A DNA stretch of 64,000 bases from an uncultured Clostridium sp. (GTDB lineage: Bacteria > Bacillota > Clostridia > TANB77 > CAG-508). Position numbers and translations under genes: made by a program. The stretch lies in the NCBI GenBank assembly GCA_947368535.1, contig CANBHY010000006.1, positions 62,001-126,000 on the forward strand. The letters run 5' to 3'. Positions 26,413 to 35,638 of this stretch are shown here, piece by piece. A model generated the notes under the pieces. The model made no database searches. It saw only the letters and a program-made list of their open reading frames with translations, and was not told the origin of the DNA. Numbering within the stretch: position 1 is the first letter of the stretch; the number at the start of each line of letters is the position of its first letter.

Positions 26413-26965
26413 TTTTTTAGGAAGAAATTTTATTTATTATAGTGAAATTGATTCAACACAAGATGAACTTTGGAGAAGAATAGAAGAGCAGAATATTGAA
26501 AATGGAACCTTAGTTATGGCAGATCTTCAAACAAAAGGAAAAGGAACACATGGACGAATATGGCATACTGATGAATCAAAAAATATTGCATTTTCTTTTT
26601 ATATAGAAACTAATTGTAAACAAGAAAAACTTGAAGGAATAACCGTAGAAATAGCACAAATATTAATAGAGGTTTTAAAAGAGAAATATAATATTAGTCT
26701 TAGTATAAAAGCTCCAAATGACATTGTATATAATGGAAAAAAGCTAGGTGGAATATTAACAGAAAGCAAAATGATATCAGAAGAGGTTAGATTTTTAGTT
26801 ATAGGAATTGGTTTAAATACAGAAAAAACAACATTTACTGATGATATAAAAAATATAGCAACATCAATAAAAAAAGAGTTTAGAATTAGTATAGATAGAA
26901 CAGAAATTATAGCAAGTTTTTGTAATAAATTCGAAGAATCAATAAAAAGGAGAATTGAAATATGA
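26387..26965 (+). CDS. birA: Biotin--[acetyl-CoA carboxylase] ligase, catalytic domain only
   Basis: 192 residues. G-T-L-V-M-A-D-L-Q-T-K-G-K-G-T-H-G-R-I-W (residues about 41-60) is the biotinyl-AMP loop (usual G-R-G-R-x-G-R-x-W variant) and K-A-P-N-D-I-V-Y-N-G-K-K-L-G-G-I-L-T (near 105-122) holds the catalytic lysine. There is no N-terminal helix-turn-helix, so it cannot act as a biotin repressor, and the usual small C-terminal beta domain appears to be missing or minimal. It will biotinylate the AccB encoded 3 kb downstream in the same cluster. GGCAGG lies nine bases before the ATG. Confidence 0.88.
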   Translation: MQLTNLKTNFLGRNFIYYSEIDSTQDELWRRIEEQNIENGTLVMADLQTKGKGTHGRIWHTDESKNIAFSFYIETNCKQEKLEGITVEIAQILIEVLKEKYNISLSIKAPNDIVYNGKKLGGILTESKMISEEVRFLVIGIGLNTEKTTFTDDIKNIATSIKKEFRISIDRTEIIASFCNKFEESIKRRIEI

Positions 26966-27894
26966 AAATAGGTTTTTTATTTCCAGGTCAAGGCTCACAG
27001 ACATTAGGCATGGGAAAAGATTTATATGATCAATATGAAGAAGCCAAAAAAGTATATGATAGAGTTTCTGAAATTACAGGTGTAGATATTAAAAAAATAT
27101 CTTTTGAAGGACCAGAAGAAGTTTTAAATGAAACTAAAAATACTCAACTTGCAATACTTACTGAAAGTTTAGCTATATTAGAAGTTCTTAAGAAAGATAA
27201 TATAGTTTCAGGGATGTCAGCAGGTTTGAGTTTAGGCGAATATACAGCTTTAATAGAAGATAATATATTTGATTTTGAAGATGGAATTAAGCTGGTTCAA
27301 AAAAGGGGAGAAATAATGCAAAATTATATTCCTCAAGGAAATTGGAAAATGGCTGCTATATTAGGATTAGATGAAAATAGTGTTATAGAGGCTTGCAAAG
27401 AAGTAAAAGAAGGATTTGTTGTTCCAGCAAATTTTAATACTATAGGTCAAATAGTAATTTCAGGAGATGAAAAAGCTGTAATAAAAGCTGGAGAAATTGC
27501 AAAAGAAAAAGGTGCAAAAAAGGTTAGTGTATTAAATACAGCAGGACCTTTTCATACAGCTAAATTAGATAAATGTTCTGAAAAACTAAAAGAAGAATTA
27601 CAAAAAACTAATATAAATAAAAAAGATTCAAAAGTTGTAAAAAATATTGATGGAAAACAATATACAGCTAGTGATGATGTAGTAGAAGTTTTATCAAGAC
27701 ATATTATGAATCCTGTTAAATTTACTGAAGATTTAAAAGCTATGTATGAAGGAGGAATTAGAACTTTTATAGAAATTGGACCAGGAAAGACATTAAGCGG
27801 ATTTGTTAAAAGAATGAAATTTGAAGAAGAAATACAAATATTAAATATTTCTAATTGTGAAACTTTAGAAGAAGTTATTAAGGAGGTTAAATAA
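26962..27894 (+). CDS. fabD: Malonyl-CoA:ACP transacylase
   Basis: 310 residues. F-P-G-Q-G-S-Q (residues 7-13), the nucleophile elbow G-L-S-L-G-E-Y (near 88-94; Leu replaces the His of G-H-S-x-G, a form common in Firmicutes), F-N-T-I-G-Q-I-V-I-S-G (near 158-168), G-P-F-H-T (near 196-200, catalytic His) and E-I-G-P-G-K-T-L (near 271-278). It loads malonyl groups onto ACP. ATGA overlap with birA and one-base overlap with fabG place it firmly in the operon. Confidence 0.97.
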   Translation: MKIGFLFPGQGSQTLGMGKDLYDQYEEAKKVYDRVSEITGVDIKKISFEGPEEVLNETKNTQLAILTESLAILEVLKKDNIVSGMSAGLSLGEYTALIEDNIFDFEDGIKLVQKRGEIMQNYIPQGNWKMAAILGLDENSVIEACKEVKEGFVVPANFNTIGQIVISGDEKAVIKAGEIAKEKGAKKVSVLNTAGPFHTAKLDKCSEKLKEELQKTNINKKDSKVVKNIDGKQYTASDDVVEVLSRHIMNPVKFTEDLKAMYEGGIRTFIEIGPGKTLSGFVKRMKFEEEIQILNISNCETLEEVIKEVK

Positions 27895-28628
27895 TGAGTA
27901 AAGTAGCTTTTATAACTGGAGGTACAAGAGGAATAGGAAAGCAAATAGCAATAACACTTGCAAAAGAAGGATATGATATTGCAGTAAATTATAGAACTGA
28001 AAATGATGATTTAGTAAATACTAAAGCTGAAATTGAAAAATTAAATGTTCAATGTTTCGCAGTTCAAGGTGATGTATCAGATTTTGATTCTACTGAAAAA
28101 ATGGTTAAAGATATAATAGAAAAATTTGGACAAATTGATGTATTAGTAAATAATGCAGGTATAACTAAAGATATGTTACTTATGAGAATGAAGAAAGAAG
28201 ATTTTGAGTCTGTAATTGATGTTAATTTAGTTGGCACATTTAATGTTACTAAAAATACAATTCCATATATGATGAAACAAAAAAGTGGAAGAATTATAAA
28301 TTTATCTTCTGTTGTTGGAATAAGTGGAAATGCTGGTCAAACAAATTATTCTGCATCTAAAGCAGGAATAATTGGATTTACTAAGAGTTTAGCTAAGGAA
28401 GTTGGAAGTAGAAATATTTTAGTAAATGCTGTAGCTCCTGGTTTTATTCAAACTCAAATGACTGATGTTTTAAAAGATGAAATTAAAGAAGAGATTAGTA
28501 AAAATATTCCACTTAAGAGAATGGGAAATACTAGTGATGTTGCTAATGTTGTTAAGTTTTTAGCTTCTGAGGATAGTAGTTATATTACTGGTCAGGTAAT
28601 AAACGTTGATGGCGGTATGTTGATGTGA
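27894..28628 (+). CDS. fabG: 3-oxoacyl-[ACP] reductase
   Basis: 244 residues, an SDR of standard length. NADPH loop T-G-G-T-R-G-I-G (residues 8-15), N-N-A-G-I (near 86-90), catalytic S-S...Y-S-A-S-K (serine near 138, Y151-x3-K155) and N-A-V-A-P-G-F-I-Q-T (near 180-189). It performs the first reduction of each elongation cycle. Its start overlaps the fabD stop. A long inverted repeat follows and separates it from fabF, the only sizeable gap inside the cluster. Confidence 0.97.
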   Translation: MSKVAFITGGTRGIGKQIAITLAKEGYDIAVNYRTENDDLVNTKAEIEKLNVQCFAVQGDVSDFDSTEKMVKDIIEKFGQIDVLVNNAGITKDMLLMRMKKEDFESVIDVNLVGTFNVTKNTIPYMMKQKSGRIINLSSVVGISGNAGQTNYSASKAGIIGFTKSLAKEVGSRNILVNAVAPGFIQTQMTDVLKDEIKEEISKNIPLKRMGNTSDVANVVKFLASEDSSYITGQVINVDGGMLM

Positions 28629-28636
28629 TTGAAATG

Positions 28637-28740
28637 AAAATCAGTATCTTACGTTGTTAGAAGCAAAGTTTATAATCCTCATGTACTTATGTACATTCCG
28701 GTGTATAAACTTTACTTCTGCCTAGTAATATACTAATTTT
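28637..28740. repeat. 104-nt nested inverted repeat between fabG and fabF
   Basis: Three concentric stems share one axis. The outer arms are 28637-28652 with 28725-28740 (14 of 16 paired). The middle arms are 28659-28674 with 28704-28719 (15 of 16 paired). The apical hairpin is ATGTAC (28681-28686), TTAT, GTACAT (28691-28696). The bulges between outer and middle stems are 6 and 5 bases. The element begins 9 bases after the fabG stop and ends 40 bases before the fabF start. It has no U tract, so it is not an ordinary terminator; a miniature palindromic repeat or an RNA processing/regulatory hairpin both fit. Confidence 0.85.
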
Positions 28741-28780
28741 GATTTTAATGACTAGGTTAGAAAATAGAAGGAGAGAGAAA

Positions 28781-30025
28781 ATGGAAAAGAGAGTAGTTGT
28801 AACGGGATTGGGAGCGATAACTCCTATTGGAAAAAATGTTGAAGAGACTTGGGATGGAATAAAAAATTCAAAATGTGGAATTGATGAAATTAGTGTTTTT
28901 GATACTACTAATTTTAAAACAAAATTAGATGCAGAAGTTAAAGATTATGATGCATCAGAATATTTTGATCCAAAGCAAGCTAAAAGATTTGATAGATCAT
29001 CTCAGTTTGCAATAATAGCAGCAAGAGAAGCTGTTGAAGATTCTGGAATTACAAAAGAAAATACTGATTTTGATAGAGTTGGAATTTTTGTAAGTTCTGG
29101 TATAGCAGGATTAATAACAATTCAAGATCAAGCAAGTACATTAGTTAATAAAGGAAATAAAAGAGTATCACCAATGTTTATTCCAATGGCAATAGCAAAT
29201 ATGCCAGCTGGTAATATTTCAATAGAGTTCGGTTTTAAAGGCGAATCAATGAGTATAGTAACTGCTTGTGCATCAGCAACGCATGCTGTTGGAGAAGCTT
29301 ATAAAACTATAAAAATGGGTGATGAAGATGTAGTTATAGCTGGTGGAACAGAAGCTTCTATATGTGAACTTGGTATAGCTGGTTTCGAAAATATGAAAGC
29401 ATTATCTGGAAGTGAAGATAAAAACAGAGCTAGTATACCATTTGATAAAGAAAGAAGCGGATTTGTAATGGGTGAAGGTGCTGGTATATTAGTTCTTGAA
29501 GAATTAGAACATGCTAAAAAAAGAGGCGCTAAAATTTATGGAGAGCTTATAGGCTTTGGTTCTACTACAGATGCATATCATATTACTTCACCATGTCCAG
29601 ATGGAGAATGTGGAGCAAAGGCAATGATAAGAGCAATGGAAAATGCAAATATTAAACCAAGTGAAGTTGGTTATATAAATGCTCATGGTACTTCCACTCA
29701 TTTAAATGATTCAACAGAGACTATGGCAATAAAAACAGCTTTTGGAACATCTGCTAAAGATGTAAGAGTAAGTTCTACAAAAGGAAATACAGGACATTTA
29801 TTAGGTGCTGCTGGTGGAGTCGAAGCTGTAATTTGTATGAAAGCATTGGAAGATCAAATATTACCACCTACAATAAATTATAAAGAAAAAGACGAAGAAT
29901 GTGATTTAAATTTGGTTGTAAACAATGCAGAAAAAGCAGAGTTTAATATAGCAATGTCTAATTCATTAGGCTTTGGAGGACATAACAGTAGTATTGTTAT
30001 GAGAAAATGGAATGTGGAGGAATAA
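28781..30025 (+). CDS. fabF: 3-oxoacyl-[ACP] synthase II
   Basis: 414 residues from the ATG at 28781 (GGAGAG upstream); the open frame runs further upstream into the inverted repeat without a ribosome site. Condensing enzyme of chain elongation. The active-site cysteine is C163 in T-A-C-A-S-A, with catalytic histidines in N-A-H-G-T-S-T (near 303) and G-N-T-G-H-L-L-G-A-A-G (near 340). Full length. No FabH is present in the window, so priming of the chain must be encoded elsewhere or done differently. Confidence 0.97.
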   Translation: MEKRVVVTGLGAITPIGKNVEETWDGIKNSKCGIDEISVFDTTNFKTKLDAEVKDYDASEYFDPKQAKRFDRSSQFAIIAAREAVEDSGITKENTDFDRVGIFVSSGIAGLITIQDQASTLVNKGNKRVSPMFIPMAIANMPAGNISIEFGFKGESMSIVTACASATHAVGEAYKTIKMGDEDVVIAGGTEASICELGIAGFENMKALSGSEDKNRASIPFDKERSGFVMGEGAGILVLEELEHAKKRGAKIYGELIGFGSTTDAYHITSPCPDGECGAKAMIRAMENANIKPSEVGYINAHGTSTHLNDSTETMAIKTAFGTSAKDVRVSSTKGNTGHLLGAAGGVEAVICMKALEDQILPPTINYKEKDEECDLNLVVNNAEKAEFNIAMSNSLGFGGHNSSIVMRKWNVEE

Positions 30026-30027
30026 AA

Positions 30028-30459
30028 ATGGAATACGATAAAATAAAACAATTAATGGAAGATATGGGAAATTCGAAACTTACATCAATTGATATTGACT
30101 TTCCAGATGGAACTAAAATTAGTATGAAAAAAGATTTAGCTTGTGAAACTAAAGTTGTTCAAGTAGAATCTAAAGCTATTGAAGTAAATGATACTAAAGA
30201 AAAAGTTGAAGTTAAAGAAGTAAAAGGAAATATTGTCAAATCTCCAATGGTTGGAACATTTTATTTAAAGCCATCACCAACATCAGATCCATATGTTGAA
30301 ATTGGTAAAAATGTAAAAATGGGTGAAACACTTTGTATAATCGAAGCTATGAAGTTAATGAATGAAATAGAGTCTGAATATGAAGGAAAAGTAGTAGAAA
30401 TACTCGTAAAAGATGGTGAACCTGTAGAATATGGTACAGAATTATTTGTTATAGAATAG
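30028..30459 (+). CDS. accB: Biotin carboxyl carrier protein of acetyl-CoA carboxylase
   Basis: 143 residues from the ATG at 30028 (GGAGGAAT upstream); three bases after the fabF stop. An N-terminal helix-rich part, a charged linker (residues about 45-70) and a biotinyl domain from about 72, with the biotin attachment E-A-M-K-L-M at K109. It shuttles the carboxybiotin between AccC and AccD/AccA, and would be modified by the BirA of the same cluster. Confidence 0.96.
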   Translation: MEYDKIKQLMEDMGNSKLTSIDIDFPDGTKISMKKDLACETKVVQVESKAIEVNDTKEKVEVKEVKGNIVKSPMVGTFYLKPSPTSDPYVEIGKNVKMGETLCIIEAMKLMNEIESEYEGKVVEILVKDGEPVEYGTELFVIE

Positions 30460-30471
30460 AGAGGTTTTGAG

Positions 30472-30897
30472 ATGTTAAATAAAGAAGAAATTAAGAAAAT
30501 AATACCACAAAGAGAACCATTTTTAATGATTGATGAAGTTGAAGAATATGTGCCAGGGGAAATGACAACAGCATATAAGTATGTAGATAAAGATGAATGG
30601 TATTTTCAAGGTCATTTTCCAGGTAATCCTATAATGCCAGGTGTTTTAATTGCTGAATCATTAGCTCAAGCTGGTGCAATTGCAATACTTTCTATGGAAG
30701 AAAACAAAGGAAAAAATGCTTTGTTTGGTGGAATTGATAAAATGAAGTTTAAAAAGATGGTTGTGCCTGGTGATAAATTAAAGTTAGAAGTTAAAATTAT
30801 TAAGAGAAAAGGACCTATTGGGGTTGGAGAAGGCATTGCTACTGTCGATGGTGTGCTTGCAGCTAAAGGGGAATTTACTTTTGCAGTAGTTGGTTAG
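30472..30897 (+). CDS. fabZ: 3-hydroxyacyl-[ACP] dehydratase
   Basis: 141 residues, a hotdog-fold dehydratase. P-Q-R-E-P-F-L-M-I-D-E-V (residues 12-23), catalytic His in G-H-F-P-G-N-P-I-M-P-G-V (near 47-58) and the acid in L-I-A-E-S-L-A-Q-A-G (near 60-69). It removes water from 3-hydroxyacyl-ACP to give the trans-2-enoyl form. It lies between accB and accC, a common arrangement in Firmicutes. Confidence 0.96.
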   Translation: MLNKEEIKKIIPQREPFLMIDEVEEYVPGEMTTAYKYVDKDEWYFQGHFPGNPIMPGVLIAESLAQAGAIAILSMEENKGKNALFGGIDKMKFKKMVVPGDKLKLEVKIIKRKGPIGVGEGIATVDGVLAAKGEFTFAVVG

Positions 30898-30912
30898 AAA
30901 GGAATGTGAAAA

Positions 30913-32262
30913 ATGAACAAGATATTAATTGCAAATCGTGGAGAGATTGCAGTTCGTATTATAAGAGCTTGTAAAGAAATGAATATTAAAACTGTTGCTG
31001 TATACTCAGAAGCTGATAAAGATGCACTGCATACTAGATTAGCTGATGAAGCAGTATGTATAGGACCAGCAAATTCTAAACAAAGTTATCTAAATATTAG
31101 AAGTATTGTAGAAGCTGCTAATATAACTAAAGCAGACAGTATTCATCCTGGTTTTGGCTTTTTATCTGAAAATTCTCAATTTGCAAAAATTTGTGAAGAA
31201 TCAAATATAAAATTTATTGGACCAAAATCTGAAGTTATAGATTTACTTGGAAATAAGTCTAATAGTAAAGAATTAATGAAAAAAGAAGGAGTACCAGTTA
31301 TTCCTGGATCAGATGGTAGTATAAAAGATTTAAAACAAGCTGTTAATGTATGTAAAAAGATAGGCTATCCAGTTTTATTAAAAGCTGCCGCTGGTGGTGG
31401 AGGAAAAGGTATTAGAATAGTTAATTCTGCTGAAGAACTTGAATCAAATTATAATATAGTAAAACAAGAAGCTAGAAATTCTTTTAATGATGATGAAATA
31501 TATATTGAAAAATTTATTCAAAATCCACGTCATGTTGAAATACAAATTTTAGCTGACGAACATGGAAATGTAGTTCATTTAGGAGAAAGAGATTGTTCTA
31601 TTCAAAGAAACCATCAAAAAATGATTGAAGAAACACCTTCTACCATAGTTGATGATAAACTAAGAACTAAAATGGGAAATGCTGCAATAAAAGCAGCAAA
31701 AGCAGCAAATTATACAAGTTGCGGAACAATAGAATTTTTAGTTGATAAAGATAAAAATTTTTACTTCATGGAAATGAATACTAGAATTCAGGTAGAACAT
31801 CCAATAACTGAAATGAGAACTGGAATTGATTTAGTAAAAGAACAAATAAGAATTGCTGCAGGCGAAGAATTAAAATTTAAACAAAAAGAAATTGAGTTTA
31901 GAGGTCATTCTATTGAGTGTAGAATAAATGCGGAAAATCCAAGTAAAAACTTTATGCCATCACCTGGAAAAATAAATGAACTTAATTTACCAGGAGGTAA
32001 TGGTATAAGAGTTGATACTGCTATTTATAGTGGATATACGATTCCTTCTAATTATGATTCTATGATTGCTAAAATTATAACTTATGGTGTTAATAGAAAT
32101 GAAGCAATTAGTAAAATGAAGAGAGCATTAGAAGAACTTGTTGTTGATGGAATTGATACTAATAGAGATTTTCTTTTTGATATTATTAGAAATCCGAACT
32201 TCATAAGAGGAAATTTTGACACGTCGTTTATAGAAAAAGAAATGTTAAAAGGAGCTAAATAG
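30913..32262 (+). CDS. accC: Acetyl-CoA carboxylase, biotin carboxylase subunit
   Basis: 449 residues, full length. ATP-grasp enzyme that carboxylates biotin on AccB. Motifs: [13 protein letters not shown] (residues 7-19), [10 protein letters not shown] (near 77-86), glycine loop [11 protein letters not shown] (near 158-168), [13 protein letters not shown] (near 225-237) and [10 protein letters not shown] (near 287-296). Its stop directly abuts the accD start. Confidence 0.97.
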   Translation: MNKILIANRGEIAVRIIRACKEMNIKTVAVYSEADKDALHTRLADEAVCIGPANSKQSYLNIRSIVEAANITKADSIHPGFGFLSENSQFAKICEESNIKFIGPKSEVIDLLGNKSNSKELMKKEGVPVIPGSDGSIKDLKQAVNVCKKIGYPVLLKAAAGGGGKGIRIVNSAEELESNYNIVKQEARNSFNDDEIYIEKFIQNPRHVEIQILADEHGNVVHLGERDCSIQRNHQKMIEETPSTIVDDKLRTKMGNAAIKAAKAANYTSCGTIEFLVDKDKNFYFMEMNTRIQVEHPITEMRTGIDLVKEQIRIAAGEELKFKQKEIEFRGHSIECRINAENPSKNFMPSPGKINELNLPGGNGIRVDTAIYSGYTIPSNYDSMIAKIITYGVNRNEAISKMKRALEELVVDGIDTNRDFLFDIIRNPNFIRGNFDTSFIEKEMLKGAK

Positions 32263-33120
32263 ATGATTGTCGATAAAATAAAAAAGAGAGAAAATAAAGC
32301 TTTAAATAATAAAAAATCTAACATAGATATTCCAATAGGAAAATGGGTTAAATGTGACAAATGTAGAGAGATAATATATAAAGAAACTATTAGAAATAAT
32401 TTTAGTGTTTGTCCTAATTGTGGTCATTACTTTAGAATGCACATAGGAAAAAGATTAGAAACGATAATTGATAAAGATACATATAAAAGATTTGATTTAA
32501 ATATAGATACTAATAATCCACTTGATTTAGAAGACTATCCTAAAAAACTAAAATCACTAAGAGAAAAGACTGGATTAGAAGAAGCGATAGCTTGCGGAAC
32601 AGGAAAAATCAATGGTGAAGATGTTGTAATATGTATAATGGATAGTGGTTTTTTAATGGGAAGTATGGGAGCAGTAGTTGGAGAAAAAATTACTTATAGT
32701 ATAGAAAAGGCAATAGAATTAAAGCTTCCAATAATTATATTTGCGGTTTCGGGTGGAGCTAGAATGCAAGAAGGTATAATATCACTTATGCAAATGGCAA
32801 AGACAACAGCAGCTTTAACAAAATTAGATGAAGCAGGGCTTTTATATATATCCGTATTAACAGATCCTACTTATGGTGGTGTAACTGCATCTTTTGCTAG
32901 TTTGGGAGATATTATTTTAGCAGAACCAGGTGCAATGATTGGATTTGCAGGACAAAGAGTAATTGAACAAACAATTGGAGAAAAATTACCAGAAGGTTTT
33001 CAAACAGCAGAGTTTTTATTAGAGCATGGATTTATTGATAAGATTGTTAAAAGAGAAGAAATGAAAGATACTTTATATAGGTTAATCCAATATCATAAAG
33101 GAGGTAATCTAAATGGCTAG
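32263..33120 (+). CDS. accD: Acetyl-CoA carboxylase carboxyltransferase, beta subunit
   Basis: 285 residues. The N-terminal zinc ribbon C-D-K-C (near residues 31-34) and C-P-N-C (near 50-53) identifies AccD; the crotonase-like core contains S-G-G-A-R-M-Q-E-G (near 163-171) and G-G-V-T-A-S-F-A (near 205-212). With AccA it transfers carboxyl to acetyl-CoA, giving malonyl-CoA. The start directly follows the accC stop; the last 8 bases overlap accA. Confidence 0.96.
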   Translation: MIVDKIKKRENKALNNKKSNIDIPIGKWVKCDKCREIIYKETIRNNFSVCPNCGHYFRMHIGKRLETIIDKDTYKRFDLNIDTNNPLDLEDYPKKLKSLREKTGLEEAIACGTGKINGEDVVICIMDSGFLMGSMGAVVGEKITYSIEKAIELKLPIIIFAVSGGARMQEGIISLMQMAKTTAALTKLDEAGLLYISVLTDPTYGGVTASFASLGDIILAEPGAMIGFAGQRVIEQTIGEKLPEGFQTAEFLLEHGFIDKIVKREEMKDTLYRLIQYHKGGNLNG

Positions 33121-33928
33121 TAAACAAAAAATTTCGGCATGGGAAAAAGTTGAAATCGCAAGAAATCCTAAAAGAAAAACAGCTCTTGATTATGTAGAAA
33201 ATATATTTGATGATTTTATTGAACTTCATGGTGATAGAGCTTTTAAAGATGATAAAGCAATAGTGTGTGGTTTAGGCAAAATTGGTAATCAATCTTTTAC
33301 GATAATTGCAGAACAAAAAGGGAGAACTACTAAAGAAAATATTGAAAGAAATTTTGGAATGCCTAATCCAGAAAGTTATAGAAAAGCAATCAGATTTATG
33401 AAGCAAGCAGAAAAATTTAATAGGCCAGTAATTACTTTTATAGATACAAAAGGAGCATATCCAGGAATTGAAGCAGAAGAAAGAGGGCAAGGCGAAGCAA
33501 TTGCAAAATCTATGTTTGAAATGGCAAAATTAAAAGTTCCAATAATTGCAATTGTAATTGGAGAAGGATCATCTGGTGGTGCTTTAGCAATAGGTGTAGC
33601 AAATAAAGTTTATATGCTAGAAAATGCTATATATTCAATACTATCTCCTGAAGGTTATAGTAGTATATTGTGGAAAGATTCTAGCAGATTTAAAGAAGCA
33701 GCAGAGAAAATGAAATTGACAGCAAAAGATTTATATGATTTAAAAGTAATTGATGAAATAATACAAGAACCAATTGAATTGAAAGAAAATGATTTTAAAA
33801 AGATAACAGATAACATAAAAAAAGAAATAGAAAAAGAAATTAAAGAAATGTCAGAAATGACTAAAGAAGATATTGTAGAAAATAGATATCAAAAGTTTAG
33901 AAATATAAGTAGTTTTAATGTTATTTAA
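33113..33928 (+). CDS. accA: Acetyl-CoA carboxylase carboxyltransferase, alpha subunit
   Basis: 271 residues, slightly shorter than the E. coli protein. [10 protein letters not shown] (residues about 41-50), [12 protein letters not shown] (near 81-92), D-T-K-G-A-Y-P-G (near 109-116) and [10 protein letters not shown] (near 148-157) are standard AccA motifs. GGAGGT lies inside the accD end and the reading frames overlap by 8 bases, so AccD and AccA are translationally coupled, which would help equal subunit supply. Confidence 0.96.
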   Translation: MASKQKISAWEKVEIARNPKRKTALDYVENIFDDFIELHGDRAFKDDKAIVCGLGKIGNQSFTIIAEQKGRTTKENIERNFGMPNPESYRKAIRFMKQAEKFNRPVITFIDTKGAYPGIEAEERGQGEAIAKSMFEMAKLKVPIIAIVIGEGSSGGALAIGVANKVYMLENAIYSILSPEGYSSILWKDSSRFKEAAEKMKLTAKDLYDLKVIDEIIQEPIELKENDFKKITDNIKKEIEKEIKEMSEMTKEDIVENRYQKFRNISSFNVI

Positions 33929-33938
33929 GGAGGATAAA

Positions 33939-34712
33939 ATGTTATTAAAAAACAAAAAAATATTGATAATGGGAATAAGAAATAAGTGGAGTATAGCTTT
34001 TGGAATAGCTAAATCAGCTTATGAAAATGGAGCACAATTAATATTTACATACATGGGTGAAGATAATAAAGATAAGATTGAAGAATTAATATCTGAATTT
34101 AAAGGTAGTAAAGCTTATGTTTTAAATGGTGCTTCAGAAGATGAATTAGTAAAAGAAACTTTTGAAAAGATTAAATCAGAAAATGGTAAGATTGATGGAT
34201 TAGTTCATGCAATAGCTCATGCTAATACAGAAGATTTACACAATGATTTTATTTTTACAAGCAAAGAAGGATATTCTCATGCTGTTGATGTTAGCTCATA
34301 TTCATTTGTATTAGCTGCTAGAATGGCGAAAGAAGTTGATTTATTAAATGAAAATGCTAACTTAATAACTTTAACTTACCATGGTTCTACTAAAGTTTTA
34401 GATGGATATAATGTTATGGGAGTTGCAAAAGCAGCTTTAGAGGCAAGTGTAAGATATTTAGCTGAAAACTTAGGTAAAGAAGGTAAAAGAGTTAATGCAA
34501 TATCTGCTGGACCTATAAAAACATTGTCAGCAAAAGGAATAAAAGATTTTTCAACTATATTAACTGTAGTTGAAGAAAAAGCTCCGCTTCATAGAAATGT
34601 AACAACAACTCAAGTTGGAAATGTTGCAACATTTTTATTAAGTGATATGTCAGACGCTATAACTGGTCAAGTTATTTATGCAGATAGTGGTTATAATATT
34701 ATGGGGGTATAA
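33939..34712 (+). CDS. fabI: Enoyl-[ACP] reductase (FabI type)
   Basis: 257 residues from the ATG at 33939 (AAGGAGG upstream). It is an SDR with the FabI-specific features: G-I-R-N-K-W-S-I-A (residues about 13-21) in place of the classic T-G-x3-G-x-G, and catalytic Y-x9-Y-x6-K (T-Y-H-G...G-Y-N-V-M-G-V-A-K). [10 protein letters not shown] follows near 190-199. Gly at the first loop and the double tyrosine match enzymes that use NADH. It finishes each elongation round. A second possible enoyl reductase of the FabK superfamily is encoded at 23.5 kb. Confidence 0.93.
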   Translation: MLLKNKKILIMGIRNKWSIAFGIAKSAYENGAQLIFTYMGEDNKDKIEELISEFKGSKAYVLNGASEDELVKETFEKIKSENGKIDGLVHAIAHANTEDLHNDFIFTSKEGYSHAVDVSSYSFVLAARMAKEVDLLNENANLITLTYHGSTKVLDGYNVMGVAKAALEASVRYLAENLGKEGKRVNAISAGPIKTLSAKGIKDFSTILTVVEEKAPLHRNVTTTQVGNVATFLLSDMSDAITGQVIYADSGYNIMGV

Positions 34713-34732
34713 AAGAAGGGAGAAAATTAATT

Positions 34733-34972
34733 ATGAATGAACAAGAAATTTTTGAAAAGGTAAAAGGAATTGTTGTAGAACAATTAGGAGTTGAAGAAGG
34801 AAATGTAACTATGGAGGCAACATTTGTTGATGATTTATCAGCAGATTCTTTAGATATTGTTGAGCTTGTAATGGCTTTAGAGGAAGAATTCGATATGGAA
34901 ATTCCAGATACTGATGCAGAAAAAATTGTTACAGTTGGTGATGTAGTTAAATATATAGAAGAAAACAAATAA
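34733..34972 (+). CDS. acpP: Acyl carrier protein
   Basis: 79 residues, highly acidic. The phosphopantetheine serine is S39 in [10 protein letters not shown]. It is the carrier for all intermediates handled by the enzymes above. It is last in the cluster, an unusual but seen position (acpP is often next to fabG or fabF), followed by a terminator. Confidence 0.97.
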   Translation: MNEQEIFEKVKGIVVEQLGVEEGNVTMEATFVDDLSADSLDIVELVMALEEEFDMEIPDTDAEKIVTVGDVVKYIEENK

Positions 34973-34976
34973 AAAT

Positions 34977-35002
34977 AAGCAGTTTTAATACTGCTTTTTT
35001 TG
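34977..35002 (+). terminator. Terminator of the fab/acc cluster
   Basis: AAGCAGT (34977-34983) and ACTGCTT (34990-34996) form a 7-bp stem with a six-base loop, followed by TTTTTT. Confidence 0.85.
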
Positions 35003-35018
35003 TTATAATAAAAAAAGT

Positions 35019-35047
35019 TGTAACCTTTTTTATTTTTAAGGGATTAT
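35019..35047 (+). promoter_or_regulatory. Candidate ECF-sigma-type promoter
   Basis: TGTAACC followed by TTTTTT (35019-35030) resembles the AAC-containing -35 of ECF sigma promoters, with GATTAT near 35042 as a possible -10. It would make the sigma gene self-regulated. Speculative. Confidence 0.35.
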
Positions 35048-35086
35048 ATAAATGAAAGTTCTTTTGATAAGGAGTTTAAACTTAAA

Positions 35087-35638
35087 TTGATTAACAAAAC
35101 AATAGGCGATTATGAAGAAAACAATAAACTGAATATTGAAGAGATAATAGAGACTTATAATGGTTATATTTATACAATGTTAAAAAATTGTATGAGTAAC
35201 AAAGAAGATATTGAAGAAGTATTATCAGATGTATTTGTAGTATTATGGAAAAATTATCAGAAGCTAGACAAAACACTAAAGGTAAAACCATATTTGATAG
35301 GCATAACTAAAAATCTTATAAAAAAGAAGTATAGAATTATGAATATAAAAACTAATATTGAAAATATAGAAGATTATGAAAATGAGATAAGTAGTTATGT
35401 TGATGTTGAAAATTTAGCAGAGCAAAATGAAAAAAGTTTAATAATACAAAATATGATAGATAGTATGAAATCAGAAGAACAAAAAATATTTATAAGTTTT
35501 TATTATAAAGGAAAAAAAATCAAGGAAATTTCAAAAGAACTAAATATTTCAGAAATGAAAGTAAAAGTAATATTACATAGGCAAAGAAAGACAATTAAAA
35601 AGAAATTAAAAGAAAGAGGGTATGACTATGGGAAATAA
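35087..35638 (+). CDS. ECF-type RNA polymerase sigma factor
   Basis: 183 residues from TTG 35087 (AAGGAG 12 bases upstream). Region 2 (I-E-E-V-L-S-D-V-F-V-V-L-W-K-N-Y, near residues 42-57) and region 4 (I-K-E-I-S-K-E-L-N-I-S-E-M-K-V-K-V-I-L-H-R, near 147-167) are clear. The frame stays open for 17 codons upstream of the TTG with plausible coding sequence (E-F-K-L-K-L) but no ATG/GTG/TTG, so the true start is uncertain. A 12-codon ORF from ATG 35052 ends in TGA overlapping the TTG. The membrane protein encoded next, overlapping by 11 bases, is the likely anti-sigma factor. Confidence 0.85.
   Translation: MINKTIGDYEENNKLNIEEIIETYNGYIYTMLKNCMSNKEDIEEVLSDVFVVLWKNYQKLDKTLKVKPYLIGITKNLIKKKYRIMNIKTNIENIEDYENEISSYVDVENLAEQNEKSLIIQNMIDSMKSEEQKIFISFYYKGKKIKEISKELNISEMKVKVILHRQRKTIKKKLKERGYDYGK

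Noticed and set aside
28739..28780. Upstream extension of FabF to ATG 28739
   Set aside because: It would run out of the inverted repeat without a ribosome site; FabF homology begins at 28781, where GGAGAG is present.
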